Assembly (NCBI RefSeq): GCF_030689645.1
Contig: NZ_JAUYFU010000006.1
Location: 1-64,000 of the forward strand
From: Humidesulfovibrio sp.
Lineage (GTDB): Bacteria > Desulfobacterota > Desulfovibrionia > Desulfovibrionales > Desulfovibrionaceae
DNA length: 64,000 bases
Reading direction: 5' to 3'
The position numbers and the translations under genes are program-made. The notes beneath the pieces are model-generated. The model saw only the letters and a program-made list of their open reading frames with translations, was not told the origin of the DNA and ran no database searches. Positions 9,295 through 18,448 of this stretch are shown here, one piece after another; position 1 is the stretch's first letter; each line of letters opens with the position of its first letter.

Positions 9295-9906
9295 TCAGGA
9301 AACGGAGTCGTTTTCCGCGTGCTTGGCTGGGAAATAGGGCTGCGCCGATTTCCACTGCGGCTCCGGCTCGCCGCCAAACAGGGAGAGCTGCCGGGGCTTG
9401 GCCGCTTCCTCGTCCAGCAGCTCGGACTCGGAGATGAGGCTGCCGTTGGCCAGAATGTGCGCTACGCCGATGCCGCGTTCGCGCAGCACGCGGCCTAGAA
9501 GCAGCCTGCGGTGGCAGCGGCGCGGATTGTCCTCGGCACAGGTGAGTGCGAGGCGGTGGCCTTGGAGCAGGCCGTCCATAAGCTGGCCGATGCCACGTTC
9601 GAACCAGGGCTGCGCCGCCACGCGGTCATACAGCACGTAGCCGTGAGGATCGTAAAGGCCAGGGTCTTTTGGAAACCCGCCCAATTCGCTGCCCATGTAA
9701 AGGTAGCGCAGGCCCGCCCGCGCCGCCAGGACCTCAATTTGATCCTGGTTGAAATGCGGGGTGTACCCGGCAAAGGGGCGAGAGCGCACGTCCACCAGCA
9801 TATCGATGTCGTATGCTATCAAGTTATTGAGGAATCTGTCGGCGGAGAGGTTGGAGAACCCGGCAGTGAATACGGCTTGGGAACCAACCAAGGCATCGGG
9901 GATCAT
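9295..9906 (-). CDS. DUF488 family protein
   Basis: A 203-residue protein with the DUF488 hallmarks: DVRSRPFAGYTPHFN near residue 39, LGGFPKDP in the middle and CAEDNPRRCHRRLL near residue 124. The family is widespread and its biochemical role is unsettled. The conserved Asp-Val-Arg and Cys-Ala-Glu motifs suggest an enzyme active site. It stands alone, convergent with the next gene's region, and I infer no operon. Confidence 0.85.
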   Translation of the reverse strand: MIPDALVGSQAVFTAGFSNLSADRFLNNLIAYDIDMLVDVRSRPFAGYTPHFNQDQIEVLAARAGLRYLYMGSELGGFPKDPGLYDPHGYVLYDRVAAQPWFERGIGQLMDGLLQGHRLALTCAEDNPRRCHRRLLLGRVLRERGIGVAHILANGSLISESELLDEEAAKPRQLSLFGGEPEPQWKSAQPYFPAKHAENDSVS

Positions 9907-10075
9907 TCGCTTAGCCTCCTACTTAGTTGTGTATGCAGATCGTCTGTATACGTCAAGCGAATGATGGGGGAGGTAAGCTCTGACACCTGGGGACTTGCGG
10001 CCCGGCCCAGGGGCATGTATCCTACCCATACTGATGAACCCCGGCGAACCACCCGCCACAGCAAGGAGTTGCGCC

Positions 10076-10543
10076 ATGCCCATGAAGGACTACCAGGACG
10101 CCCTGACCCGCCTGCAGAAAGGCCTGGCCAGCGGCTACCAAAGTTCGCCCACGGTCCTGAACATTCCGGGCCAGTCCCTCATGTGCAAAGTGGACCCGGA
10201 CTACTACCTGGCTCTGGAGCCCATCTTCACGGAGATTCTGTCCCGCTGGGCCATTTCGTTCCCGCAGGGAGTGCAGGAAACCTTGGTGCACACGGGCAAT
10301 CTGGTGTATTGCAAGCCGCTGAACACCCACATAATTCCCCTCACCCTCACCTGGGGCGGCAACGACTACGAGGTGCAGGCGGCTTTTTTGTCCGCTGACT
10401 TCGTGGACCGCGCGCTGAAGCTTTACGCCGGGGTTCAGGAGTCCCTGCCCGTGTCCGACCTGCGCATCCGCGCGGACGAGCGAGCCGCGGTGGAGGCGTT
10501 CTTCGGCGACAAGACCCCGCCCGTGGCCGTGGCCTACCTGTAA
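10076..10543 (+). CDS. Hypothetical protein, 155 residues
   Basis: I do not recognise a family. The ATG at 10076 has AAGGAG eight bases upstream and is preferred over the track start at 9995. The product is soluble, with no signal peptide or membrane helix, and contains one Trp-Gly-Gly turn (TLTWGGNDYEVQ) and one Cys pair position (SLMCKVDPDYYL, NLVYCKPL). It is monocistronic, followed at once by a strong hairpin terminator. Confidence 0.75.
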   Translation: MPMKDYQDALTRLQKGLASGYQSSPTVLNIPGQSLMCKVDPDYYLALEPIFTEILSRWAISFPQGVQETLVHTGNLVYCKPLNTHIIPLTLTWGGNDYEVQAAFLSADFVDRALKLYAGVQESLPVSDLRIRADERAAVEAFFGDKTPPVAVAYL

Positions 10544-10567
10544 CCCCCGCCCCTCCTTAAAAGCAGA

Positions 10568-10607
10568 AGGGCGACCCGCCGATGACCGGTGGATCGCCCT
10601 TTTTTTG
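10568..10607. terminator. Terminator between convergent genes
   Basis: AGGGCGACCCGCCG, a loop, then CGGTGGATCGCCCT followed by seven T. The stem has two mismatched positions. It serves the gene ending at 10543 and may also serve the minus-strand gene ending at 10633. Confidence 0.9.
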
Positions 10608-10632
10608 CGTTCGTGGGAAAGCGCTTGTGCGT

Positions 10633-11178
10633 CTAGTCCTTGGCCGGGCTCTCGCACTTGGCCTTGAGCATGCAGGTTCCGCAGCTGGCGATGGCGGGCA
10701 TGTTCGTGAACACTGCGAACTGGCGGTTCACCGTGCCCTCCTTGTTCCATTCCAAGCCCAGTTTCTTGAAGGCGGCCAGCACTTCCTTGGTCGGCTTGGG
10801 CAGGGGCGCGCAGCCGCGGTCGGCCAGCTCGGGCACCAGGTTCTGCACCGCGCTCATGACCATATGGATAGCCAGGTTGTGGAAGGCCATGCCGGCGGAA
10901 GGCGAGTCCTGCCAGATGCCTTCCACCTCGTCCTCAACCGGCTTTTCCAGCCAGAGAATGACGAAGCCGGGGTCCTTTTCGCCGCCAGCGGACAGCCGGT
11001 AGGCCTTGAGGTGCTGCTGCCAGCCGTCGAAGCGCGGCTCCAGCTCCTCCAGCAGATCGTGCTCCAGGCGTGTCTCGCCCGAAAGCTCGCAGTAGGTGAA
11101 CAGGTCGAATTCCGGCGGCGCGGCGATGGCCGTGGCGACCAGGGGGGCGTCTTTCGTGGTGGTCTTCTTAGTGGTCAC
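10633..11178 (-). CDS. Hypothetical protein with C-terminal Cys cluster, last gene of the gcv operon
   Basis: A 181-residue soluble protein that I cannot assign. The track start at 11391 lies inside lpdA; the GTG at 11178 has GAGGA seven bases upstream and begins just 20 bases past the lpdA stop. It has a Lys/Thr-rich N-terminus, a middle region with RLSAGGEKDPGFVILWLEKP, and a C-terminal CGTCMLKAKC cluster that could bind a metal or an Fe-S cluster. Placement suggests cotranscription with glycine cleavage genes, but the role is unknown. Confidence 0.75.
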   Translation of the reverse strand: MTTKKTTTKDAPLVATAIAAPPEFDLFTYCELSGETRLEHDLLEELEPRFDGWQQHLKAYRLSAGGEKDPGFVILWLEKPVEDEVEGIWQDSPSAGMAFHNLAIHMVMSAVQNLVPELADRGCAPLPKPTKEVLAAFKKLGLEWNKEGTVNRQFAVFTNMPAIASCGTCMLKAKCESPAKD

Positions 11179-11198
11179 GGGGGGGTCCTCTGCCGCTT

Positions 11199-12575
11199 TT
11201 ACGCGGCTTCTTTGTCGGCCAAAAGGGCCGCCTTCAGGGATTCGTCCAGGGTGGGGTGCGGGAACATGAAGCCCGCCGCGTCCTCGCGGGTCCAGCCCGC
11301 ACGCACGATGAGCGAAGCCGCCACAGCCATGCGCGACACATCCGCGCCCACAGCCGTGATGCCCGCCACGCGTCCCTGCCGCCACACGCACTTCACAAAG
11401 CCTTGGGTGGCCGCATGGGCCTGGGCGATGGGATTGGCGATGAGCTGGGCGCGGGACACGAGCACGTCCTCGCCGCCTGCCTTGGCTTCCTCGGCCATGA
11501 GGCCAACGCGCAGCACCTCGGGCGAGCCGTAGAGGATGCTCGGCACCGGGCCGGACTCGTAGGCTCCGCGCGCCTGGTCCAGCAGACGCTCCACAACATA
11601 GTGGGCCTGATGGCTGGCCGCGTGGGCCAGCAGCATGCGGCCGTTGACGTCGCCCACAGCGTACACGTCCGGGGCGGCTTCGAGATGTTCGTTGGTCTTG
11701 ATGTAGCCTGGGCCGGAAAGCTCGACCCCCAGGGACTCAAGCCCCAGGTCCGCGCTGTTGGGCCTGCGGCCTATGGCCACCAGGGCGCATTCGGCCAGCA
11801 GCTCTTCGCCGGCCGCCTCGCCTTCAAGGGTCAGCACTGCGCTGTCGTCCTGGGTGACCACCGAGGCCACCTTCACGCCCAGGCGGATATCCCAGCCCTG
11901 GCGCTTGAACACGGTCTCCAGGGCCTTGCTCACCTCCGGGTCTTCCAGGCCCGCAAGGCGGGGCAGGGCGTCCACGATGGTGATGTGCGCGCCCAGACGG
12001 TGCGCGGCCTGGGCCATCTCCAGCCCGATGAACCCGCCGCCCACCACGATGAGGCTCTTGGGCATGGCGGTCAGGGCCAGAAAGCCTGTGGAATCCAGCA
12101 CGCGCGCGCCATCGGGCGTAAGGCCCGGGAAGGCCGCCGGGCGCGAGCCCGTGGCCACCAGGAGGTTGCGGAAGGCCAGGGGCTTCACGCCATCGGCGCA
12201 CTTGACTTCAAGGGCATTGGGTCCGGCCACGCGGCCCCGGCCTGTCAGCAGATCCACGCCAAGCTGGGCCAGGCGCGAGCCCATGGCCTTGCGCGTGGCG
12301 GCGATGTGCCGGTCTTTTCTGGATTGCAGGGCCGTGAAGTCTACGCGGATTTCTCCGCTGGCCACGCGCACCTTCGTCTGGGCGGCCAGCTCCTCAATGG
12401 CGCTGGTGGCCCCCAGCCAGAGCTTGGTGGGGATGCAGCCATGGTTCAGGCAACTGCCGCCAAGGTCGGCGGCCTCCACAAGGGCGGTTTTGAGGCCGGC
12501 GGCGGCGGCCTCCACAGCGGCGTCGAAGCCGCCGGGACCGCCGCCCAGCACCACAAGATCGTATGTCGTCGTCAT
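11199..12575 (-). CDS. lpdA: Dihydrolipoyl dehydrogenase (L protein)
   Basis: Reoxidises the lipoyl arm of GcvH with NAD. The 458-residue flavoprotein has the FAD-binding GGGPGGFDAA near residue 11, the redox-active disulfide GGSCLNHGCIPTK near residue 39, the NAD-binding VVGGGFIGLEMA near residue 178, and a C-terminal dimerisation domain with the active-site HPTLDE. It lies nine bases after gcvPB in the same operon, so it is likely the dedicated glycine cleavage L protein. Confidence 0.95.
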   Translation of the reverse strand: MTTTYDLVVLGGGPGGFDAAVEAAAAGLKTALVEAADLGGSCLNHGCIPTKLWLGATSAIEELAAQTKVRVASGEIRVDFTALQSRKDRHIAATRKAMGSRLAQLGVDLLTGRGRVAGPNALEVKCADGVKPLAFRNLLVATGSRPAAFPGLTPDGARVLDSTGFLALTAMPKSLIVVGGGFIGLEMAQAAHRLGAHITIVDALPRLAGLEDPEVSKALETVFKRQGWDIRLGVKVASVVTQDDSAVLTLEGEAAGEELLAECALVAIGRRPNSADLGLESLGVELSGPGYIKTNEHLEAAPDVYAVGDVNGRMLLAHAASHQAHYVVERLLDQARGAYESGPVPSILYGSPEVLRVGLMAEEAKAGGEDVLVSRAQLIANPIAQAHAATQGFVKCVWRQGRVAGITAVGADVSRMAVAASLIVRAGWTREDAAGFMFPHPTLDESLKAALLADKEAA

Positions 12576-12584
12576 AAGCCTCTT

Positions 12585-14036
12585 TTACAGGTCGTCGGTG
12601 AGTTCCATGTTGCGGGCGGCGCGGGTCTCGTCCAGGCGCGTCACCGGCAGGTTGCGCGGCGCGCCGATGGCGGAGTCCGGGTTGATCTCGGCCTCGGCCA
12701 GAATGGCGATGAGGTCGTCCGCGAACTGGTCCAGGGTGTCCAGGCTCTCGGTCTCGGTGGGCTCAAACATGAGCGCCTCCTTCACGATGAGCGGGAAGTA
12801 GATGGTCGGGGCGTGGTAGCCGCGGTCGAGGAGCGCCTTGGCGATGTCCAGGGCGCGCACGTGGCAGGACGAGGCCGCCTGCTTGCAGGCCGAGGCCACG
12901 AACTCGTGCATGCACACGCGGTCGTAGGGCACGTCGAGCACGCCGTCCAGGCGCTTGCGCAGGTAGTTGGCCGCAAGCACCGCGTTTTCCGTGGCGCGGA
13001 TCAGGCCATTGCCTCCCAGACGCAGGATGTATGCGTAGGCCTTCAAGAACACGCCGAAGTTGCCGTAGAACGGAGCCACGTAGCCGATGCTCTTGGGGAA
13101 GTCGTAGTTCAGGAAGAACTGGCCGTCCTCAAGCTTCTCCACGCGGGAGACGGGCAGGTAGGGCACCAGCCGCTCGCTGACGCCAACCGGGCCTGCGCCG
13201 GGCCCGCCGCCGCCGTGGGGCGTTGCGAAGGTCTTGTGCAGGTTCAGGTGCACCACGTCGAAGCCCGCGTCGCCCACGCGCATCTTGCCCATGATGGCGT
13301 TCAGGTTCGCCCCGTCGTAGTAGAGCAGGGCGTCCACGCTGCGCAGCATCTCGACAATTTTCGGCAGATTGGTCTCGAACAGGCCCAGGGTGTTGGGACA
13401 GGTCATCATCATGCCCGCCACCGAGTCGTCCAGCACCTTGGCCAGCTCGTCCGGGTCCACGATGCCGTCCTTGCTGGGCAGGTTCACCACCTCATATCCG
13501 GCGATGGCAGCGCTGGCGGGGTTGGTGCCGTGGGCGCTGTCCGGGCAGATGATCTTGGTCTTCTTGTTGCCCTTGTCCTTGTGGTAGGCGGCCATGATCA
13601 TGACGCCCGTAAGCTCGCCGTGCGCGCCCGCCATGGGGTGCAGGGTGAAGGCCTTCATGCCGCAGACTTCGCACAGGAGCTGCTCGGTCTCGTACATCAC
13701 CTCAAGGGCGCCCTGGCACATGCGGCCAGCGCCCTTGAGCTGCGGCAGCACCGGGTGCAGCCGCGTGAAGCCGGGCAGGGCGGCCGCTGTCTCGGTGAAC
13801 TTGGGGTTGTACTTCATGGTGCAGGAGCCCAGCGGGTAGAAGTTGCCGTCCACCCCGTAGTTGCGCTTGGACAACTGGGTGAAGTGGCGCACCACGTCGA
13901 GCTCGGACAGCGAGGGCAGGCCCGCGGACTTGCCGCGCAGGAGCCCTGCGGGCAGGAGGTCGGCGGCGGACTTTTCGGGCTTCACCGGCCAGACGCCTTC
14001 GCGTCCTTCGGTGGATTTCTTGAATACTGTGTTCAT
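12585..14036 (-). CDS. gcvPB: Glycine dehydrogenase (decarboxylating) subunit 2
   Basis: The PLP-bearing half of the two-subunit P protein, which decarboxylates glycine and passes the aminomethyl group to GcvH. The 483-residue product contains the PLP lysine in HLNLHKTFATPHGGGGPG and conserved upstream segments such as YPLGSCTMKYNP and MITPNTLG-type CPNTLGLFE. Its ATG overlaps the gcvPA stop by four bases, implying translational coupling. Confidence 0.96.
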   Translation of the reverse strand: MNTVFKKSTEGREGVWPVKPEKSAADLLPAGLLRGKSAGLPSLSELDVVRHFTQLSKRNYGVDGNFYPLGSCTMKYNPKFTETAAALPGFTRLHPVLPQLKGAGRMCQGALEVMYETEQLLCEVCGMKAFTLHPMAGAHGELTGVMIMAAYHKDKGNKKTKIICPDSAHGTNPASAAIAGYEVVNLPSKDGIVDPDELAKVLDDSVAGMMMTCPNTLGLFETNLPKIVEMLRSVDALLYYDGANLNAIMGKMRVGDAGFDVVHLNLHKTFATPHGGGGPGAGPVGVSERLVPYLPVSRVEKLEDGQFFLNYDFPKSIGYVAPFYGNFGVFLKAYAYILRLGGNGLIRATENAVLAANYLRKRLDGVLDVPYDRVCMHEFVASACKQAASSCHVRALDIAKALLDRGYHAPTIYFPLIVKEALMFEPTETESLDTLDQFADDLIAILAEAEINPDSAIGAPRNLPVTRLDETRAARNMELTDDL

Positions 14037-15370
14037 TTGAGGGCCCCCCGCAGCATTTCGGCGAAGATGCCGATGGATTCCGTTGAGGTCTTTTCGGTGC
14101 AGGCCACCAGCAGGACGTTTTCCAGCCCCTGGTAGTAGCGGCCCAGCGGGAAGCCTGGAACCACGCCGCGCGCCGAGAGCTTGTCGATGACCTTGTAGGC
14201 GTTCACCGGCAGGCTGATGGCGAACTCGTTGCCGAAGGGCGCGTCGCCGGACAAAAGCTTCACGCCGTCAATGGCCGTGAGGCGCTCCGCCGCGTAGTGG
14301 GCGCGTTCGATGCATGTTTCCGCTGTGCGGGTCAGCCCCTCCTGGCCCAGGAGGCACAGGTGGATCAGGGCGCGCAGGGCGCAAAGGGCTTGGTTGGAGC
14401 AGATGTTCGAGGTGGCCTTCTGGCGGCGGATGTGCTGCTCGCGCGCCTGCAGGGTCAGCACGTAGCCGGTGCGGCCTTCCGTATCCACCGTGCGCCCAAC
14501 CATGCGGCCAGGCATCTGGCGCACCAGCTCCTTGTTGCAGGTCATGACGCCCAGGTACGGGCCGCCGAAGGAGAGCGGCAGGCCCAGGCTCTGGCCCTCG
14601 GCCACGGCCACGTCCGCGCCCATTTCGCCGGGGGACTTGAGCACCGACTGCAACACCGGGTACACGGAGATGAGGCTGACCACGCCAGCGGCGCGGGCGG
14701 CCGCGAAGAGCGCGGTGAAGTCGTGCAGCGTGCCGAAGAAGTTGGGGTTCTGCACCACCACGGCGGCGGTGTCCGCGTCCAGGGCCTTGGTGAGGGCCGC
14801 AAGGTCGCAGGCGCCGTCCTTGTGGGGGACGGTGACCAGCTCCAGGTGCAGGTTTGAGGTGTAGGAGCTGAGCATCACCCGGTAGATGGGGCTCACGGCC
14901 TCGCAGACCACCAGCTTGCGGCGGCCCGTGTGGCGCACGGCCATCATGGCTCCCTCGAACAGGGCCGAGCCGCCATCGTACACGCTGGCGTTGGCGTAGG
15001 CCAGGCCGGTTATGCGCGTGACGGCGGTCTGGTATTCGAAGATGGCCTGGAGCGTGCCCTGGCTGGCCTCGGGCTGATAGGGCGTGTAGGCGGTGTAGAA
15101 TTCGCTGCGCATGGACAGCGCGTCCACCGCGGCCGGAATGTGGTGGTCGTAGAACCCGGCGCCCAGGAAGCTCACATGGTTGACGGCGTTCTTCTTGGCC
15201 AGGGCTTCCAGGTGGGCCAGCACGTCCATTTCGCTTTTGCCTGCGGGCAGGTCGAAGCTTTTGGGTCGAAGCTCAGCCGGGATCTCGTCGAACAGCGACG
15301 CCACGCTGGGCGCGCCGATGACGCCGAGCATCCGCCGGATGTCCTCCGGAGTATGGGGAACGTAGGGCAT
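14033..15370 (-). CDS. gcvPA: Glycine dehydrogenase (decarboxylating) subunit 1
   Basis: The N-terminal half of the split P protein, partner of GcvPB. The 445-residue product starts with YVPHTPEDIRRMLGVIG and carries GAGFYDHHIPAAVD, YTPYQPEASQGTLQ and SLGLPLSFGGPYLG, all typical of GcvPA. It begins ten bases after gcvH and overlaps gcvPB by four bases. Confidence 0.96.
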   Translation of the reverse strand: MPYVPHTPEDIRRMLGVIGAPSVASLFDEIPAELRPKSFDLPAGKSEMDVLAHLEALAKKNAVNHVSFLGAGFYDHHIPAAVDALSMRSEFYTAYTPYQPEASQGTLQAIFEYQTAVTRITGLAYANASVYDGGSALFEGAMMAVRHTGRRKLVVCEAVSPIYRVMLSSYTSNLHLELVTVPHKDGACDLAALTKALDADTAAVVVQNPNFFGTLHDFTALFAAARAAGVVSLISVYPVLQSVLKSPGEMGADVAVAEGQSLGLPLSFGGPYLGVMTCNKELVRQMPGRMVGRTVDTEGRTGYVLTLQAREQHIRRQKATSNICSNQALCALRALIHLCLLGQEGLTRTAETCIERAHYAAERLTAIDGVKLLSGDAPFGNEFAISLPVNAYKVIDKLSARGVVPGFPLGRYYQGLENVLLVACTEKTSTESIGIFAEMLRGALK

Positions 15371-15380
15371 GGCTGGCTCC

Positions 15381-15761
15381 TTAGTGGGCTTCGGCGGCGC
15401 AGACGTCGGCGTAGGCCGCGGCGTCCAGCAGGTCGGCCGGGGCGGACGCGAGCTTCACCTTGAGCATCCAGCCACTATTATAAGGGTCCTGGTTCACGGC
15501 CTCGGGGGCGTTCTCCAGGGCTGCGTTGACCTCGGTGACGGTTCCGCTCACCGGGGCGTAAAGCTCGCTGGCGGCCTTCACGGACTCAACCGAGCCCATC
15601 TCCGCTCCGGCGGTGAGGGTTGCGCCCACCTTGGGCAGGTCGATGAAGGTCAGGTCTCCCAGCTGTTCCTGGGCGAAATGGGTGATGCCGATGGTGGCGA
15701 CGTCGCCCTCGATCTTGGCCCACTCGTGGCTTTTGGCGTACTTCAGGTCGTTCGGGATCAT
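15381..15761 (-). CDS. gcvH: Glycine cleavage system H protein
   Basis: The lipoylated shuttle protein of glycine cleavage. The 126-residue product contains the lipoylation site [17 protein letters not shown] near residue 60, in which the Lys is modified, and the typical start [12 protein letters not shown]. It is the first gene of the operon. A weak -35/-10 pair (TTTTCA-N17-TATCAC on the minus strand) lies about 45 bases upstream. I see no glycine riboswitch. The T protein gene (gcvT) is not in this operon. Confidence 0.96.
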   Translation of the reverse strand: MIPNDLKYAKSHEWAKIEGDVATIGITHFAQEQLGDLTFIDLPKVGATLTAGAEMGSVESVKAASELYAPVSGTVTEVNAALENAPEAVNQDPYNSGWMLKVKLASAPADLLDAAAYADVCAAEAH

Positions 15762-15933
15762 CAGAATATCCTCCGTTCAGGAAGGTTGTATACGGGTAAA
15801 GCGTGATAGCATTCCCGAGCGCGAATGAAAACCCTGATTTTTGGCGTAAGGCAACACCCCGCAACGCCAGTGCCGGCGCGGGACGAAAGGGTTTCGTCAA
15901 GAATGCGACGAAGGAAATTCGGCGTGTGTGGAG

Positions 15934-16617
15934 CTAGCGCAGAACCACGGCGATCTTGCCCACGTTGTCGCGATAGGCCAGCACATGCCAACTCCGCCCG
16001 CAACAGCGTGAGTAGGTCTGTAGCGCGGCGAAGTCGTCCTTGGGGCTGAAGTCGTCGAAAACCACGGGCGTGCCGCGCGGCAAGAAGCGGTCAAGCTGCA
16101 TCAGCGCGTAGAGCGAGGATGTGAACAAGTCCGCGTCCATATGAACCACGATTTTGTTTTGAGGCCGGAAGGAGTCGAGAAAGCTCGGCAGCGTCTGGTT
16201 GAACCATCCCTTGTGGAAGCTGACGCGCGGGTCGTCGATGTCCGGAATTTCCCCGTCGCAGGTGAAGTCGCCCTTCTTTTTGCCTCCGGTGTCCCAGTCC
16301 TCGGGCAGGCCCTCGAAGCTGTCGAAGCCGAAGAACCGCGAATCCGGGTGCTGGTTGATGTCGAGCCAGGCGCGCATGCTCTGGCCTCGAAACACGCCGA
16401 ACTCAAGGAAATCGATGGGTGTGTCTTGCGGCACGCATTTGTCGTGCACGTATGCGTACAAGAGCTGCCGGTCCTTGTATTCATAGCGCATTTTGCGAGC
16501 GCCCTGAAGCTTGTCGGGCATGATGGTTTGGAACAGCGCCTGATGGTAGCCGTCTTCCCATGCCGTCACATTGCCCTGCAACAACTGAACGACGGAGAGC
16601 TTCATATCGCCAGTCAT
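15934..16617 (-). CDS. TylF/MycF-like class I methyltransferase
   Basis: A 227-residue protein with the TylF/macrocin O-methyltransferase layout: DFLEFGVFRGQSMRAWL (SAM-binding loop), FFGFDSFEGLPEDW, and HMDADLFTSSLYAL followed by VVFDDFSP, including the acidic metal site of that family. It probably methylates a sugar or small hydroxylated substrate, which the sequence does not identify. The ATG at 16617 has GGAGG four bases away; an ATG at 16605 is an alternative. It appears monocistronic. Confidence 0.82.
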   Translation of the reverse strand: MTGDMKLSVVQLLQGNVTAWEDGYHQALFQTIMPDKLQGARKMRYEYKDRQLLYAYVHDKCVPQDTPIDFLEFGVFRGQSMRAWLDINQHPDSRFFGFDSFEGLPEDWDTGGKKKGDFTCDGEIPDIDDPRVSFHKGWFNQTLPSFLDSFRPQNKIVVHMDADLFTSSLYALMQLDRFLPRGTPVVFDDFSPKDDFAALQTYSRCCGRSWHVLAYRDNVGKIAVVLR

Positions 16618-16832
16618 GATTCCTCCCGGTTCTGCTTGAACGATGCATTTTTCAAGCAAGGCGCGTGCCAGCCGTTTGCGGCAGTCATTTTACGGCAGGG
16701 TCGGCATTCCCCTCCCATCGTGCGGCGCGAAAAACTTGACAGAACGCGGGGGGATGCCCACCATGGGGTATCAGTTGAACCCAATCGGCCGGGTGCCCCA
16801 GGCCCGCCGCAACACGACAACGAGGAGCCCGA

Positions 16833-17471
16833 ATGAAACCCCTTGCCATCATCGGCATCATTCTTGCCGGAATCATCATTTTGGGTGGAACCTCCATGGT
16901 CTCCACCTCCAACGGCATCATCACTCAGAACACCGTGTGCGAACAGATGGTTGGTCAGGTGAACAGCGCGCTGCAGCGCAGGATCGACCTCATCCCGAAC
17001 CTTGTTGAGACCGTGAAGGGGTACGCCTCCCACGAGAACGAGACCCTGACCGCGGTTATCGCCGCGCGCGCCTCGGCCACCCAGATCAAGCTCGACGCCA
17101 GCACCTTGTCCGACCCGGCCAAGCTGAAGGAGTTCAACATGGCCCAGGGCCAGCTCTCCGCAGCCCTCGGCAAGCTCATGGTGGTCAGCGAACAGTACCC
17201 GAATCTGAAGGCCGACAAGAGCTTCCAGGATCTCATGGCCCAGCTTGAGGGCACTGAGAACCGCATCAAGATCGAGCGCGACAACTACAACCGCGCCGTA
17301 ACAGAATTGAACGTGCGCATCCGCACCTTCCCCGGCAGTCTCGTCAACGCCCTCATGGCTCATGTGGCGGAGCGCCAGGTGTTCCAGGCCGACGAAGCCG
17401 CCAAGACCGCGCCCAAGGTGAGCTTCGGCGCCGACGCCAAGCCCGCCGCCGCTGGTGGCGAGGCGAAGTGA
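16833..17471 (+). CDS. lemA: LemA family protein
   Basis: A 212-residue membrane-anchored helical protein. An N-terminal membrane helix (residues 4-22) is followed by the LemA signature RRIDLIPNLVETVKGYASHE and the conserved QYPNLKADKSFQDLMAQLEGTENRI. LemA proteins are outward-facing helical bundles of unclear function. The gene overlaps the next one, a TPM-domain protein; lemA-TPM pairing is common and suggests a joint envelope role. Confidence 0.93.
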   Translation: MKPLAIIGIILAGIIILGGTSMVSTSNGIITQNTVCEQMVGQVNSALQRRIDLIPNLVETVKGYASHENETLTAVIAARASATQIKLDASTLSDPAKLKEFNMAQGQLSAALGKLMVVSEQYPNLKADKSFQDLMAQLEGTENRIKIERDNYNRAVTELNVRIRTFPGSLVNALMAHVAERQVFQADEAAKTAPKVSFGADAKPAAAGGEAK

Positions 17472-18325
17472 AGCGGATAGTCTTCTGCCTGGCGCTGCTT
17501 TTTGCGGCGCTTACGGCCTCCGGCGCGCTGGCGTTGGAGGTCCCTGCCAACGGCGGGCAGTGGGTGGTCGATACCGCCCGCCTGCTGCCCCCGGCGGAGA
17601 AAGACAAGCTTGGCGCAGAACTGCGCCGCTATTCTGAGGCCTCGGGCAACCAGGTCGTCATCCTGACCATTCCCTCGCTTGAGGGCGAGGACATCGCCGG
17701 GTACGCCAATAAGGCCGCCCGCGCCTGGGGCGTGGGGCAGAAGGACAAGAACACCGGAGTGCTCATCGTTGTGGCGCGCGCCGAGGCAAAGGTGCGCTTC
17801 GAGGTGGGGCGCGGGCTTGAGGACCGGCTGCCGGACGTGCTGTGCAAGCGCATTCAGCGCGAGATAACTGTGCCGCATTTCAAAGCCGGACGTTACTATC
17901 TGGGGCTTTCCGAATCGGTGAAGGCCATGCAGCTTGCCCTGGCCCCGCCTGATGGCTCTGCGGAGGGCAACCAGACGCTGCCTGCCCCCGCGCCAAAGCC
18001 TGCGCCCAAGGGAGGCTTCCCCTGGCTGACCTTGGGGCTCCTGGTGTTGGCCGTGGTGCTTGTTTTCGCCCTGTTTCACCGGCGTGGCGGCGGTTCTGGA
18101 GGCCCCGGCGGCCCCGGCGGGTTCGGCGGCGGGCCAGACGGCGATGGCCGCGGCAGTTCGTTCCTCGCGGGCATGCTTCTTGGCCTGCTTTCCAGCCGTT
18201 TTGGCGGCGGGGGCGGCGGCAGCGGCGGGAGCGGCGGCGGCGACGGAGGATTCTCTGGCGGCGGCGGCGATTTCGGTGGCGGCGGCAGCGATTCCGGCTT
18301 TGGCGGCGGAGACGACAATTCCTAG
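17468..18325 (+). CDS. TPM-domain (YgcG-type) membrane protein
   Basis: The GTG start overlaps the lemA stop (GTGA), so translation is coupled. The 285-residue product has a signal peptide (about residues 1-23), a TPM domain (about 30-150, with VVDTARLLPPAEKDKL and GVLIVVARAEAKVRFEVGRG), a membrane helix near 183-203, and a long Gly/Ser-rich tail with short GGG repeats. TPM proteins such as YgcG and plant TLP18 are linked to membrane-protein quality control. The Gly-rich tail is usual for the family. Confidence 0.9.
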   Translation: MKRIVFCLALLFAALTASGALALEVPANGGQWVVDTARLLPPAEKDKLGAELRRYSEASGNQVVILTIPSLEGEDIAGYANKAARAWGVGQKDKNTGVLIVVARAEAKVRFEVGRGLEDRLPDVLCKRIQREITVPHFKAGRYYLGLSESVKAMQLALAPPDGSAEGNQTLPAPAPKPAPKGGFPWLTLGLLVLAVVLVFALFHRRGGGSGGPGGPGGFGGGPDGDGRGSSFLAGMLLGLLSSRFGGGGGGSGGSGGGDGGFSGGGGDFGGGGSDSGFGGGDDNS

Positions 18326-18448
18326 CATATATGTGGTGATAGCCAGCGCCATGCCCTTGCCCTGGGGTGGGGTGTTGCGCATCGTGCCACGAATTGTTGA
18401 CTGAAGGCGCGGATTAGGTGTATTTCTTGCCAGGAGCCGAATGCCCGC

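Noticed and set aside
6960-9437. Long plus-strand ORF (825 residues) opposite the EF-G-like gene
   Set aside because: His/Gly/Leu-rich antisense frame typical of GC-rich genes; the minus strand has all GTPase motifs.
11256-14135. Plus-strand ORF of 959 residues across lpdA and gcvPB
   Set aside because: It is antisense to two clear enzymes and has shadow composition.
15762-15933. Possible glycine riboswitch before gcvH
   Set aside because: None of the conserved glycine riboswitch core sequences are visible in the 170 bases upstream.
17468-18325. CRISPR-like or tandem DNA repeat in the Gly-rich tail of the TPM gene
   Set aside because: The repetition is only GGC/GGA codon bias in a Gly-rich protein tail with no regular unit or spacers.
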